Assembly: GCA_049340005.1 (NCBI GenBank)
Contig: JBMPIY010000005.1
DNA length: 64,000 bases
Strand: one strand, 5' to 3'
Source: CAXBDP01 sp963974465
Lineage (GTDB): Bacteria; Bacteroidota; Bacteroidia; Cytophagales; Cyclobacteriaceae
Under the pieces are notes generated by a model. It had not been told where the DNA came from. It saw only the letters and a program-made list of their open reading frames with translations, and did not search any database. The translations under genes and the position numbers were made by a program. This document shows, piece by piece, positions 36,301 through 44,600 of the stretch. Position 1 is the stretch's first letter; each line of letters begins with the position of its first letter.

Positions 36301-39054
36301 AGGCAGTTATTACAGGCGCATGCTTACTGGCGTTTAAAAGGGCTGGCTGTTGATTTGGTAATATGGAACGAAGACCATGGAGGATATCGACAGATTTTTC
36401 AAAATGATATACTTGCATTAGTTCCAGTAGAATTACGGGACAGACCGGGAGGCGTTTTTGTAAGAGCGGCAGATCAAATTTCCAACGAAGACAGAATCTT
36501 GTTTCAAAGTGTTGCTCGTATCAATATTTCTGATAGCGGAGGCTCATTATCTGAACAGCTTAAACGCAATGCACCCGCTAAGCTGGCAATTCCTTATCTT
36601 ACAATGGAACAAAATTATTCTCAAGTATTTACGGAAATTCCCTTACCAAAAAATCTGAATTTTTATAATGGAATTGGTGGCTTCTCTCCCGACGGAAACG
36701 AGTATGTCATTGTCACGGATCGTAAAAAGATAACTCCTGCGCCCTGGGTGAATGTCATTGCTAATGCTGGTTTCGGAACGATAATTACTGAAAGCGGAGG
36801 CTCTTACACTTGGATTGAAAATGCACATGAATTAAGATTAACACCTTGGAATAACGACCCAGTAAGCGATACTTCAGGTGAAGCCTATTATCTTCGAGAT
36901 GAAGAAAACGGGCACTTTTGGTCTGTCTCTCTGCTACCTGCAGGTGGAGCTTCGTCCTATATTACGCGCCATGGATTTGGATACAGTGTTTTTGAACACA
37001 ATGAAGACGGTATTTATTCAGAAATGACGGTATATGTTGATTTGGAAGCAGCTATCAAATTCACAGTTATTAAAATTCGCAATCAATCTGGAAGAATGCG
37101 TAAGCTATCTGCTACTGGATATGTAGAATGGACCCTTGGGGATAATAGGGCAAAAACTGCAATGCATATCCGTACTGAAGTGGATGTAGACACTGGAACA
37201 GTGTTTGCGAAAAATCCTTATAGCACTGAATTTTCCAACCGTGTGGCATTTTTTGATACTGACGCCAAAAGGAAGACTTATACGGCTGACCGCACGGAAT
37301 TTATTGGTCGCAACGGAACCTTGCGAAATCCTGATGCCCTGTATCGACAAAAGCTGTCAGGGAAGTCTGGACTAGCTTTAGACCCTTGTGCTGCGATACA
37401 AACGCCTTTTGAATTAGCGGATGGTGAAGAAAGGCAAATTATTTTCACCCTTGGTGCAGGAAAGAACAATCATCGTACAAGAGAACTTGCACAGAAATTT
37501 CGTGGAAAAGAGGCAGCGTCAGAAGCTTTTGAAAAAGTGAAAAACTATTGGAAACATACCCTCGGTACCTTGCAAGTAGAAACTCCGGATGCGGCCATCA
37601 ATGTGATTACAAATGGCTGGCTTACTTATCAGATACTTTCATCAAGGCTTTGGGGTCGTAGTGGATTTTATCAGTCGGGCGGGGCATTTGGTTTCAGAGA
37701 CCAGTTGCAGGATGTGATGTCATTACTTCCAATAGCTCCACAATTGGCGCGTAACCAAATATTGCTAAGTGCATCACGTCAATTTATAGAAGGAGATGTA
37801 CAGCATTGGTGGCATCCTCCCATTGGTCGTGGTGTCCGCACTAGGTGTTCAGATGATTTTCTCTGGTTGCCTTTTGTAACTGCTCAATACATTTCCTTTA
37901 CTGATGATAGAGCTATTTTAGATGAGCCTGTGAAATTTTTGGAAGGAAGATTACTAAACCAGGGTGAAGAATCTTATTACGACCTTCCAGTTCAGTCCAA
38001 CGATACGCTACCACTTTATGACCATTGTGTTCAGGCAATCAAACATGGATTTAATTATGGTGAAAAGGGATTGCCATTAATTGGTGCCGGTGATTGGAAT
38101 GATGGTTTAGACAGAGTAGGAGATAAAGGCAAAGGCGAAAGCGTTTGGATGGCATTTTTCTTTTATGATGTTCTGATCCGCTTTGCAGAAGTTGCCAGGA
38201 TGAAAAACGACGCTGTGTTTGCCGATGAATGTGAAAGACAAGCCTTGAACCTGAAACAAAATATTGCCTTGCATGCCTGGGATGGAGAATGGTACAAACG
38301 CGCTTGGTTTGACGACGGAACCCCACTAGGAAGCTCACTTAGCGAAGAGTGTAAAATTGATTCGATTTCGCAAAGCTGGTCTGTTTTATCTGGAGCGGGA
38401 GGCACGCAGCATTCCCTCATAGCGATGGAGTCGGCGTATGAAAATCTGGTGAAAAAGGAAATTGGAATTATTCAACTGTTAGAGCCGCCTTTTGATAAAT
38501 CTAATGTCTATCCAGGATATATTAAAGGCTATGTGCCTGGTGTGAGAGAGAATGGTGGGCAATACTCGCACGCGGCAGTATGGCTGATTATGGCATTTGC
38601 TAAATTAGGTGATAATAAAAGGGTTTGGGAATTATTGAATATGATCAATCCGGTGAATCATGGCAAAACTCCTGAAGAAATTGCTGTGTATAAAGTAGAG
38701 CCGTATGTTATAGCCGCTGATGTGTATGCAAACGAATCCCATGCCGGGCGTGGTGGTTGGACTTGGTACACAGGCTCAGCAGGTTGGATGTATCGATTGA
38801 TTGTAGAATCCTTCCTTGGACTGAAACAGGAAGCTGGTAAACTAAAACTTGCCCCTTGTATCCCAAAAGAATGGGAGTCATTTAAAATTCACTACCGTTT
38901 TAAAAGTGCAGTTTACCATATCACGGTTACGCAAAAATCAGGAATTCCGACTATGCAGGTTGTGGTAAATGGAGAGGTGCAAGAAGATAATATGATAAGA
39001 CTGAATGATGATGCAGCTGAACATGATGTTCAGGTGGTATTAGTTACAGAATAA
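30370..39054 (+). CDS. ndvB: Cyclic beta-1,2-glucan synthase
   Basis: A giant 2894-aa multi-domain membrane enzyme of the NdvB/ChvB/Cgs type that builds, sizes and cyclises beta-1,2-glucans. In order: a helical N-terminal region; membrane helices from about residue 420; a GT84 glycosyltransferase with LDADTQLP (about 640), YGILQPRVT, EGCFLRSGL and RSRWVRGDWQ (about 787); more membrane helices; a glycoamylase-like domain with GISESGYN and SHHQGMSLLS (about 1548); and C-terminal GH94 phosphorylase repeats with FRDQLQDVMSLLP, HWWHPPIGRGVRTRCSDD and GDWNDG (about 2574, catalytic Asp). Length matches the proteobacterial enzymes. It is flanked by a dead transposase and gene-poor DNA, and lacks the octamer except for one copy near its end. 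Horizontal acquisition is plausible. Confidence 0.92.
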   Translation: MKMKQAAHDLISEMRAFLKKNNFEQSYLDDELLNAELFSYEQMDRFGKTLAKTHILSPKPAQDHLLKRLTDNELILNQVRKLISDAIKKKYQISPASEWLIDNFYLIEENIRNAKINFPKGYSEDLPQLSGAASGGMTRIYDIIQQVIAHSDGRIDIESLSGFIKSYQTITHLKLGELWAIPIMLKLALIENLRRISTRIAIDRMDANVANYWAQEMIETSEKDPKNLILIIADMARSNPPMVDAFVAELVRQLQGKGPDLALSLNWIEKKLAERGLTCEDLVNSEVQKQAISQVSMSNSIGSLRLLDAMNWRDFVEEHSIVEQTLRKDINGIYGLMDFATRDRYRHVVEHIAKESKIEEYEVANIAIQLAYENSAASATDNRYSHVGNFLIGEGIRQTKKAAKTPVSYIQAIESFLKRHRFFFYLSFVLFTTLSISALILILVNGVVKNNWLLLIIAILALLSSSQLAVSVVNFISTLLVRPHLLPRMDFSKKIPADSRTLVVIPAMLSDIKELENLTESLEIRFLANRNENLHFGLLTDFTDAEQETLPKDRELVEAAIQKIEALNQKYKRENSDLFFLFHRPRRWNAQENVWMGYERKRGKLADLNSFLRGNAKDRFSHVIGDQSVFPNIKYVITLDADTQLPMGTAWKLVGTMAHPLNRAWYDEQKKRITIGYGILQPRVTNSLPDETGSLYARMHGNEPGIDPYTRASSDVYQDLFEEGSFIGKGIYEVDIFRKVLEGKFAENSILSHDLIEGCFLRSGLVSDVQLFEKYPTRYDSDIKRRSRWVRGDWQIFSWFLPFVHLADGLWHKNPISALSRWKIFDNIRRSVVPLALTILLILGWLILPTSLLWTLVVTGIIVFPIIFSSAWNVILKPKDVNIARHVINSAKSILDIFYKTLFALVCLPYEAYVNTIAIIRTIWRKLITKKHLLEWNPSGNPKNINSISPRASYSSMWIEIVLPAVLIFYFLNTTPEKVITVGPIALLWLLAPLITWWMSKPLARKAAAISEAQNIFLRKVARKTWGFFEQFVGQEDNWLPPDNFQEQPLEVIAHRTSPTNIGLSLLANLTARDFGYINTRQLIERTENAFNTMNRMERFRGHFFNWYDTQSLTPLFPKYISTVDSGNLAGHLLVLRQGLIIIPYQRIFSPKIFEGIQDTFRVLTDNLYEHNDEILQDFKKKLKSACKQDFNNNIIEVKQKAGELMQTFLVVNDQLNSDIDSEASWWMERLKLQLEGLNEEMQIFSPWELLQTAPSTFKSLVSSNIPSTLTGLLKTSREIQEEIVILQTSTHTIDELEWLESFRTALIQSIQQAEMQISKAEYLAQHCSELVDLEWDFLFDETCKLFTTGYNVLERYADASYYDLLASEVRLAVFTVIAQGKLPEESWFALGRLLTSVDGSPVLLSWSGSMFEYLMPLLVMPTYENTLLDQTTKVGVDSQINYGKKTGKPWGISESGYNMLSADSHYQYSAFGVPGLGLKRGLEGDYVIAPYATALALMVSPKKACKNLELLQERGFEGRYGFYEAIDFTPSRLPRGLNHKIVYSFMSHHQGMSLLSIAYLLLDKPMQKLFEAEPQFKAALLLLQERIPRSTTYFAHTADEAEISFEPVTIEPRILFTPDTPVPEVQLLSNGKYHVMVTNAGGGYSRWKDFAVTRWREDVTCDNWGTFCYIRDLDSNEFWSNTRQPTLQKGEIYEAVFAHGHVDFRTLNNEIETHTEIVVSPEDDIEMRRLRISNNSSIKRSIEITSYAEVVLAPTASDLMQPIFSNLFVQTEIIPHQNAILCTRRPRSNQENPPWMCHLMTMHGKVPKAISCETDRTKFIGRGNSIVNPQAMINPGPLSGTSGAVLDPIVAIRYKITLAPDETITLDIVTGVAETKEACKYLIEKYQNKYHKDRVFELAWTHSQVVLRQINASEGDAQLYNRLAGSILFTNPLFRAANAILISNYRQQSGLWGYSISGDLPIVLLKIEDQANIKLVRQLLQAHAYWRLKGLAVDLVIWNEDHGGYRQIFQNDILALVPVELRDRPGGVFVRAADQISNEDRILFQSVARINISDSGGSLSEQLKRNAPAKLAIPYLTMEQNYSQVFTEIPLPKNLNFYNGIGGFSPDGNEYVIVTDRKKITPAPWVNVIANAGFGTIITESGGSYTWIENAHELRLTPWNNDPVSDTSGEAYYLRDEENGHFWSVSLLPAGGASSYITRHGFGYSVFEHNEDGIYSEMTVYVDLEAAIKFTVIKIRNQSGRMRKLSATGYVEWTLGDNRAKTAMHIRTEVDVDTGTVFAKNPYSTEFSNRVAFFDTDAKRKTYTADRTEFIGRNGTLRNPDALYRQKLSGKSGLALDPCAAIQTPFELADGEERQIIFTLGAGKNNHRTRELAQKFRGKEAASEAFEKVKNYWKHTLGTLQVETPDAAINVITNGWLTYQILSSRLWGRSGFYQSGGAFGFRDQLQDVMSLLPIAPQLARNQILLSASRQFIEGDVQHWWHPPIGRGVRTRCSDDFLWLPFVTAQYISFTDDRAILDEPVKFLEGRLLNQGEESYYDLPVQSNDTLPLYDHCVQAIKHGFNYGEKGLPLIGAGDWNDGLDRVGDKGKGESVWMAFFFYDVLIRFAEVARMKNDAVFADECERQALNLKQNIALHAWDGEWYKRAWFDDGTPLGSSLSEECKIDSISQSWSVLSGAGGTQHSLIAMESAYENLVKKEIGIIQLLEPPFDKSNVYPGYIKGYVPGVRENGGQYSHAAVWLIMAFAKLGDNKRVWELLNMINPVNHGKTPEEIAVYKVEPYVIAADVYANESHAGRGGWTWYTGSAGWMYRLIVESFLGLKQEAGKLKLAPCIPKEWESFKIHYRFKSAVYHITVTQKSGIPTMQVVVNGEVQEDNMIRLNDDAAEHDVQVVLVTE

Positions 39055-39081
39055 GAAGGGATAGATTTGAAAACATTCACT

Positions 39082-39282
39082 TTAATGAAACCTTCTTTTC
39101 ATGTTTTCCTTTAACCGGAACTGTGGTTTTCTTTGTTCAGATGGTTTTTTATAAGATCGCTCTGAAGTTTCAGTATTATTATCTGATCCTTTCTGAGTAG
39201 AAACTGTACTACCTTTGGCTGGTTGATTTATTGACTTGTAATCATATTGCTGATTTTGGTTGTCAGTCTGGGTATTATTCAT
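39082..39282 (-). CDS. Small hydrophilic, probably disordered protein
   Basis: A 66-aa frame converging on ndvB. It is rich in Asn, Gln, Ser, Thr and Lys (MNNTQTDNQNQQYDYKS) and ends with a basic tail, FRLKENMKRRFH. There are no hydrophobic segments. Its reality is supported by the ATG at 39282 and an exact TAnnTTTG box on the same strand at 39309-39316, about 27 nt upstream. I know no family for it. Such small polar proteins are often stress-related in Bacteroidota, but that is only a guess. Confidence 0.5.
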   Translation of the reverse strand: MNNTQTDNQNQQYDYKSINQPAKGSTVSTQKGSDNNTETSERSYKKPSEQRKPQFRLKENMKRRFH

Positions 39283-39308
39283 TTCAGTATCCCTTAAAAT
39301 AGTGTAAA

Positions 39309-39316
39309 CAAAAGTA
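39309..39316 (-). promoter_or_regulatory. -7 box before the 66-aa gene
   Basis: TACTTTTG on the minus strand matches TAnnTTTG exactly and is placed so that the transcript would carry a leader of about 20 nt before the ATG at 39282. Confidence 0.45.
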
Positions 39317-39980
39317 TTTGTAATTTCATAAATAGACGTTACATGCTTTTTTGAAAATGTTGCTTAATTCACAGGTTTTTCACTTCTATTTCAGCTGTTA
39401 AAAAAGATCAATTTCTTTTTTCAAAAAAGCTTTTTCAAGGTATTAATAACTGTTATTATCAGCTATGGTCTGGAAACAATCTGGGTTAAAAAATGAATTT
39501 GGAACAATCTAGAAATGTATTGAATTCTAGATTTAGAAAAGCTGTTGTTCTATACAGATTTTGTAAATGTAGAAAGTAGTGAACTGGCAAAGGATTGTAA
39601 AAGTGGAATTAAACTCCCCAATTTAATTTTTTTGACTACCTATATCTTAGGTGGAAGGTGGATTATTTTTTTGGTTTAAATGCGCTTGTAATCTACTTAA
39701 ACCTCCCGCTTTTTTATATTTAAAGAAGAGCCAAAAGCAAAGATATGTGTTTGCAAAATTTGTAAAGTATTACATCTCCATGCTTGTTCAAATTTGGAAT
39801 TAAAAACTTGTTAAATAAACACTTACCGTTTTTATCAACATAAAAACCCTTTAACCTTCAAGAAAAATTTTAGTATTACAAGAGTTGCCGTTATAATTTC
39901 TGATATTACTAAAAGTTAATCGAGTAGATTAAATTATCTGCCGGATGCTGTTCGATTTCTACAATGAGATTACCACCTGA
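39317..39980. other. AT-rich intergenic stretch upstream of the chemotaxis-kinase fusion
   Basis: About 660 bp without a convincing gene. It contains a perfect 9-bp dyad AATCTAGAA/TTCTAGATT (39506-39514 and 39525-39533, 10-nt loop) and an octamer copy at 39702-39709. No exact TAnnTTTG box is seen near the start at 39981. The dyad is a candidate operator for the downstream kinase unit. Confidence 0.4.
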
Positions 39981-42900
39981 ATGAACATGAAAGAGAACAA
40001 ATCAAAACCTGCTACCTCTAGTACGAGCCCGAAATCAAGAAGGAAATTTCCTGTAGTGGCTATTGGTGCGTCAGCGGGAGGATTAGAAGCAATGATGGAG
40101 CTATTAAAACATCTTCCAGCAGACACAGGCATGGCTTTCATTTATGTACAGCATTTAAGCCCTGATCACAAAAGTATGCTGACTGAGATATTGTCTAAAA
40201 AGACAAGAATGCTAGTGCAGGAGATAGATGACATGGATAAAATCACGCCCAATAATGTTTTTGTGATTCCGTACAACAAAGGAATTGAAGTAACTGATGG
40301 ACATATAAAATTAATTCCACGATCAGAAAGTAGCGTAGCAATATCGATTGATATCCTTTTCTCTTCACTTGCACATGCACAGAAAGAAAGAGTGATAGGC
40401 ATAGTTCTTTCAGGTAGTGCAAGCGACGGCACATTAGGTTTAAAGGACATCAAGCATGAAGGCGGATTAACTTTTGCTCAAGATGATAGCGCAAAATTCA
40501 CCAGCATGCCTCACTCCGCAATTTCCGCAGATGTGGTAGACTTTGTTCTGTCACCAAAAGAAATTGCACTAGAGCTAGCACGACTAAGCAAACATCCATT
40601 TGTTAAAACTGAGTCTACAAAATCGAATAGTGAAGACTTAATTGACAATAGTAACCCTGATTTAAAAATTATTCTCAACCAGTTGTATAAAGCTACAGGT
40701 GTTGATTTTAGTGCCTATAAAATGAACACTATCAAAAGGCGGATTATTCGTAGAATGTTACTCTATAAAATTGCTACGCTCAAACAATATGCAAAACTGT
40801 TGACCCAAAAGAACGAAGAAATTGACATTCTTTATCAGGATTTGCTTATTAATGTTACTAGCTTTTTTCGTGATACTGATTCACACAAATATTTGAAATC
40901 CAGTTTGTTTCCGAAATTACTTAAAAGGAAAAACTCAGGAGAGCCACTCCGTATTTGGGTGCCGGCATGTGCAACAGGCGAAGAAGCTTATTCGATAGCA
41001 ATGATATTGCTGGAGATCCAGGAAAGCCTGACTACTAATATCCCTATTCAGATTTTTGCGACTGACCTAAGTGGAAATGCAATAAACAAGGCTCGCATTG
41101 GTGTATATTCCAAGCAGGAGTTACAAGCCGTTTCGCCAAATCGCATTAAGCGTTTCTTCACAAAGACAGACAATAGTTTTCGAGTGAATAAGGTAGTGCG
41201 CGAAATGTGTGTCTTTGCACAACATAATATTTTAAGTGACCCACCTTTTTCGCGTCTTGATTTTATCAGCTGTTGCAACCTCTTTATTTATTTGGATACT
41301 GCGGCACAAAAAAAAGCGGTCAACACTTTTCATTATGCGTTAAACGAGGATGGATTTTTAATGCTTGGCAAATCAGAAAACATAACCCAATCAGCCAATC
41401 TATTTACGATAGTAAATAGCAAGTTTAGGATATTTTTGAGAAAAATTAATTCAGGTTTGAAGCGGATGCCTGAACTTTCCCCCCGCTTTGGACAACATAC
41501 TGTATCTGATAAAAGAATACCATTAGGAAGTCGAAGTAAATCACAAATAAATGTTTCTGTTTCGCAACAAGGACTGGACGATGCCATTGATAACATTCTT
41601 GTTTCAGAATTTCTACCTGCATGCGTTGTTATTAATCACCATCTGGAAATTGTTCAGTTTCGTGGTACAACCGATTTATATCTGACGCATCCAAAAGGAA
41701 GAGCCACTTTTAATATTTTGAAAATGGCACGGCCGGAAATAGCTTTTGAATTGCGTAATGCTATTTCAAAAGTCATAAAAACGAATCAATCATATCGCAA
41801 AACTGGGATTGAACTGAAAATTAATTCGGATGAAAAGATTATAAGTCTAGAAATTGTTCCACTTGAAATAGAATGGAGCGAACCTTTAATTCTAATCATT
41901 TTTACCGAGCATGATCAAGTAGAGATTTATGCGCTTCAAGAAAATAGCGAGAAAAGTAATTCACTCGCGAAAGATCGAAGAATTAAAAAATTAGAGCAGG
42001 AATTAGCCACCGCTCATGCGGATGCTCTATCTATCGCTCAAGAACAGGAGGCATTTACCGAAGAATTGCAAAGTGCCCATGAAGAAGTGGTTTCGAGCAA
42101 TGAAGAGCTACAAACCGTAAATGAGGAGTTGGAGACTTCAAAGGAAGAGATAGAGTCGGCAAATGAAGAACTCTCTACCACCAATCAGGAATTGCAAACT
42201 CGCAACGATCTGCTTTCTGAATCTTATGAATACTCGGATGCCATAGTTTCCACTATGCATGAGCCTATGCTTGTTTTAGGAAAGGATCTTCGGGTTAAAT
42301 CAGCAAACAAAGCATTTTACGAAAAATTCGGCGTCACTGAGGATCAAACCCTTGGTGTGCTACTTTATGATTTGGGTGACAAACAATGGAATATACCTGC
42401 ATTAAGAGAATTGCTTGAAGACATTATTCCAAAAAATTCTCAATTCTATAATTACGAAGTTAAACACACCTTCTTGGATTTGGGTGAAAAAATAATGTCG
42501 CTCAATGCAAGTAGGGTAATTCAAAATACTCATCGCGAACAATTAATTCTTCTCGTGATCGCAGATATTACAGAAGTAAGAAATCTAATAGTAGAGAAAG
42601 AATTGAAAGAAAAGGAGTTGCTTAATAAAGAAATAAGCGAACGGAATTCGGAAAAATTACTTTTAGAAAAAGCTGTACAGGAAAGAACACGGGAATTAAA
42701 AGAAGCCAATGAATCACTTGAAAATAAGAACAACGAACTTTTAGCGATAAACAAAGAGCTAGAATCATTCACTTATGTTTCAAGTCATGATTTGCAGGAA
42801 CCGCTCCGAAAATTACAAATATTTGCAGGTATTATTTTAGAAAAGGAAAATCATAATTTATCTGAGAAGGGAAAAAGCTATTTCCATCTTATGCAGCAAT

Positions 42901-43463
42901 CGGCCGAAAGGATGCAGCAACTTATCCATGATTTACTTGCTTTCTCACGTATAAGAGATGCTGAAAGAAAATTTGAAAAAACTGATCTGAATATAATTAT
43001 TGAAGAAGTAAAGATTGAATTGAAGGAAGCCATTGCTGAAAAAAAAGCCTTAATAGAAGTGAAGGATATTTGTGAGGTCAATATCATTCCATTCCAGTTT
43101 CGGCAACTTATGCATAATCTTGTAGTCAATGCGCTTAAGTTCTCCAAGCCTCAAACACCGGCTCACATAATTATAGGTTCCAGAAATAGTATGTCTGAAA
43201 AATTAAAGGTAAAGGGGCTTTTGCCCAAAAAGGAGTACTGCCATATCACTGTAAGCGATAACGGTATAGGTTTCGAAAAAGAATTTAGGGAAAAGATCTT
43301 TGAGCTCTTCCAAAAGCTTCACGGAAAGGAAGAATATGCTGGTACGGGGATAGGCCTTGCTATTGTTAAAAAAATAGTTGATAACCACAACGGCATTATC
43401 ACTGCGACTAGCGTAGTGAATAAAGGAACCTCATTTAATATTTATATTCCAGCTTCTACTTAA
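39981..43463 (+). CDS. CheB-CheR-PAS-histidine kinase fusion
   Basis: An 1160-aa signalling protein with no transmembrane segment. Residues about 24-205 are a CheB methylesterase domain with Ser31 (GASAGG), His58 (QHLS) and Asp149 (SASDG). About 225-490 is a CheR methyltransferase with the SAM motif VPACATGEEAYS. About 650-745 is a coiled coil made of repeated EELxxxNEELxx units, then a PAS domain. The kinase core carries the phospho-accepting His936 (SSHDLQEPLRK), the N box HNLVVNALKFSK, and the ATP-binding DNGIGF and GTGIGLAIVKK. The same order is known in Bacteroidota and other bacteria, usually without receptors nearby. A response-regulator gene starts 12 bp later. An octamer copy at 40074 encodes part of the catalytic SAGG. 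Confidence 0.93.
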   Translation: MNMKENKSKPATSSTSPKSRRKFPVVAIGASAGGLEAMMELLKHLPADTGMAFIYVQHLSPDHKSMLTEILSKKTRMLVQEIDDMDKITPNNVFVIPYNKGIEVTDGHIKLIPRSESSVAISIDILFSSLAHAQKERVIGIVLSGSASDGTLGLKDIKHEGGLTFAQDDSAKFTSMPHSAISADVVDFVLSPKEIALELARLSKHPFVKTESTKSNSEDLIDNSNPDLKIILNQLYKATGVDFSAYKMNTIKRRIIRRMLLYKIATLKQYAKLLTQKNEEIDILYQDLLINVTSFFRDTDSHKYLKSSLFPKLLKRKNSGEPLRIWVPACATGEEAYSIAMILLEIQESLTTNIPIQIFATDLSGNAINKARIGVYSKQELQAVSPNRIKRFFTKTDNSFRVNKVVREMCVFAQHNILSDPPFSRLDFISCCNLFIYLDTAAQKKAVNTFHYALNEDGFLMLGKSENITQSANLFTIVNSKFRIFLRKINSGLKRMPELSPRFGQHTVSDKRIPLGSRSKSQINVSVSQQGLDDAIDNILVSEFLPACVVINHHLEIVQFRGTTDLYLTHPKGRATFNILKMARPEIAFELRNAISKVIKTNQSYRKTGIELKINSDEKIISLEIVPLEIEWSEPLILIIFTEHDQVEIYALQENSEKSNSLAKDRRIKKLEQELATAHADALSIAQEQEAFTEELQSAHEEVVSSNEELQTVNEELETSKEEIESANEELSTTNQELQTRNDLLSESYEYSDAIVSTMHEPMLVLGKDLRVKSANKAFYEKFGVTEDQTLGVLLYDLGDKQWNIPALRELLEDIIPKNSQFYNYEVKHTFLDLGEKIMSLNASRVIQNTHREQLILLVIADITEVRNLIVEKELKEKELLNKEISERNSEKLLLEKAVQERTRELKEANESLENKNNELLAINKELESFTYVSSHDLQEPLRKLQIFAGIILEKENHNLSEKGKSYFHLMQQSAERMQQLIHDLLAFSRIRDAERKFEKTDLNIIIEEVKIELKEAIAEKKALIEVKDICEVNIIPFQFRQLMHNLVVNALKFSKPQTPAHIIIGSRNSMSEKLKVKGLLPKKEYCHITVSDNGIGFEKEFREKIFELFQKLHGKEEYAGTGIGLAIVKKIVDNHNGIITATSVVNKGTSFNIYIPAST

Positions 43464-43475
43464 AACATATTCACC

Positions 43476-43922
43476 GTGAAAAACGAACCATTCCTTATTC
43501 TGATTGCTGATGATGACGAAGCTGACCGTATGGTTTTTGCCGAAGCATTTTCAGAATTGAAAATTAAAACTGTTGTCCGTACTGTAAATGACGGAATGCA
43601 ACTAATGAAATGGTTAAGTGAGAGAGAACCTCCATTACCTCATTTCCTTTTTCTAGATCTCAACATGCCGCGTAAAAATGGACTAGAATGTTTGAAAGAA
43701 ATACGAGAAGATGAAAAGTTAAAGGATATTTTCGTAGCCATTTATTCAACATCTGATAGTGAAGATGATATTGAGGAAACATTCCTTTCTGGAGCGAATG
43801 TGTATATTACTAAACCCAGTAATTTTAATGTCCTCAAACAACTATTGCATAAGGTTGTTTCGGCTACTTTTATATATGAAGGAAACACCTTTAATAGGAA
43901 AAATTTTTTAATGCGGGTTTAA
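43476..43922 (+). CDS. Single-domain response regulator
   Basis: A 148-aa CheY/Rcp1-like receiver with no output domain. The acidic pocket ADDDEADR is near residue 11 and the phospho-acceptor is Asp61 (FLDLNMPRKNG). Lys in ITKPSNF completes the site. The start is GTG at 43476; the upstream frame is closed and no ATG is available. It follows the kinase fusion by 12 bp and is its likely partner. Receivers of this kind often act by protein contact rather than on DNA. Confidence 0.92.
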   Translation: MKNEPFLILIADDDEADRMVFAEAFSELKIKTVVRTVNDGMQLMKWLSEREPPLPHFLFLDLNMPRKNGLECLKEIREDEKLKDIFVAIYSTSDSEDDIEETFLSGANVYITKPSNFNVLKQLLHKVVSATFIYEGNTFNRKNFLMRV

Positions 43923-44048
43923 AGATTTTAGAGCTTTAATACATGGGATTCAGCTACTAATGCGGCTTATCAAAGGCTCAAATTATTTGCTTTTGTTTAT
44001 GTAAATGATTTTTTGGTGATACTATAACAATGTAAACTCCTTTGATGT

Positions 44049-44555
44049 ATGAAAACAAAACTTATTTCAATAGCGCTGATCTTCTTTGTAATAAGTTGTA
44101 ATGCATTGCAAGAAGACACCAAAGTGGATAGTGAAAAGGATGAGGAAATCACTATCAATCCAGATAGTATTGTGGTTGAAGAATCATTAGAAGCGATCTG
44201 GAAATACGACTTTAACGAACAGACTGAAGAATTTGAAGTAAAGCAATTAAGGTCGATTGAAAGTGATGCCATGTCTGGTGAGATTTTAGAGGAAATTATT
44301 AATAAATCATGGCCGAGAGTTCAGATTGAATTTACTAGAACTTCTAATGACACAGTATTTATTTCTATTCCAGACAGTGAAGCACTAACACAACAAATGG
44401 GCAGTGCAGGAGCGGAGAGTTTTATGATTTCGACTACATTTTCCTTTACTGAATTAAAAGGAATTAAGTATGTTTCTTTCGATTTTACCGAAGGAGACCA
44501 CGCTAGACCAGGTGTTTATAGTCGGGAGTCGTGGAAAGGAATTAAAGTTAAGTAG
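44049..44555 (+). CDS. Lipoprotein of unknown function
   Basis: A 168-aa protein with a signal ending FFVISC (Cys17 likely lipidated), an acidic linker (EDTKVDSEKDEE), and a small globular domain with WPRVQIEFTRTSNDTVFISI and FSFTELKGIKYVSFDFTEG. I recognise no family; the core may be a beta-rich domain. It is monocistronic, 126 bp after the response regulator. Confidence 0.65.
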   Translation: MKTKLISIALIFFVISCNALQEDTKVDSEKDEEITINPDSIVVEESLEAIWKYDFNEQTEEFEVKQLRSIESDAMSGEILEEIINKSWPRVQIEFTRTSNDTVFISIPDSEALTQQMGSAGAESFMISTTFSFTELKGIKYVSFDFTEGDHARPGVYSRESWKGIKVK

Positions 44556-44600
44556 AAGAATGTCATTATTGAGGTTAATAAGAACCGTTATCACAGACTC

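Noticed and set aside
39495..39581. 28-codon plus-strand frame starting MNLEQSRN
   Set aside because: Too short, no promoter box nearby, and it overlaps the dyad at 39506-39533.
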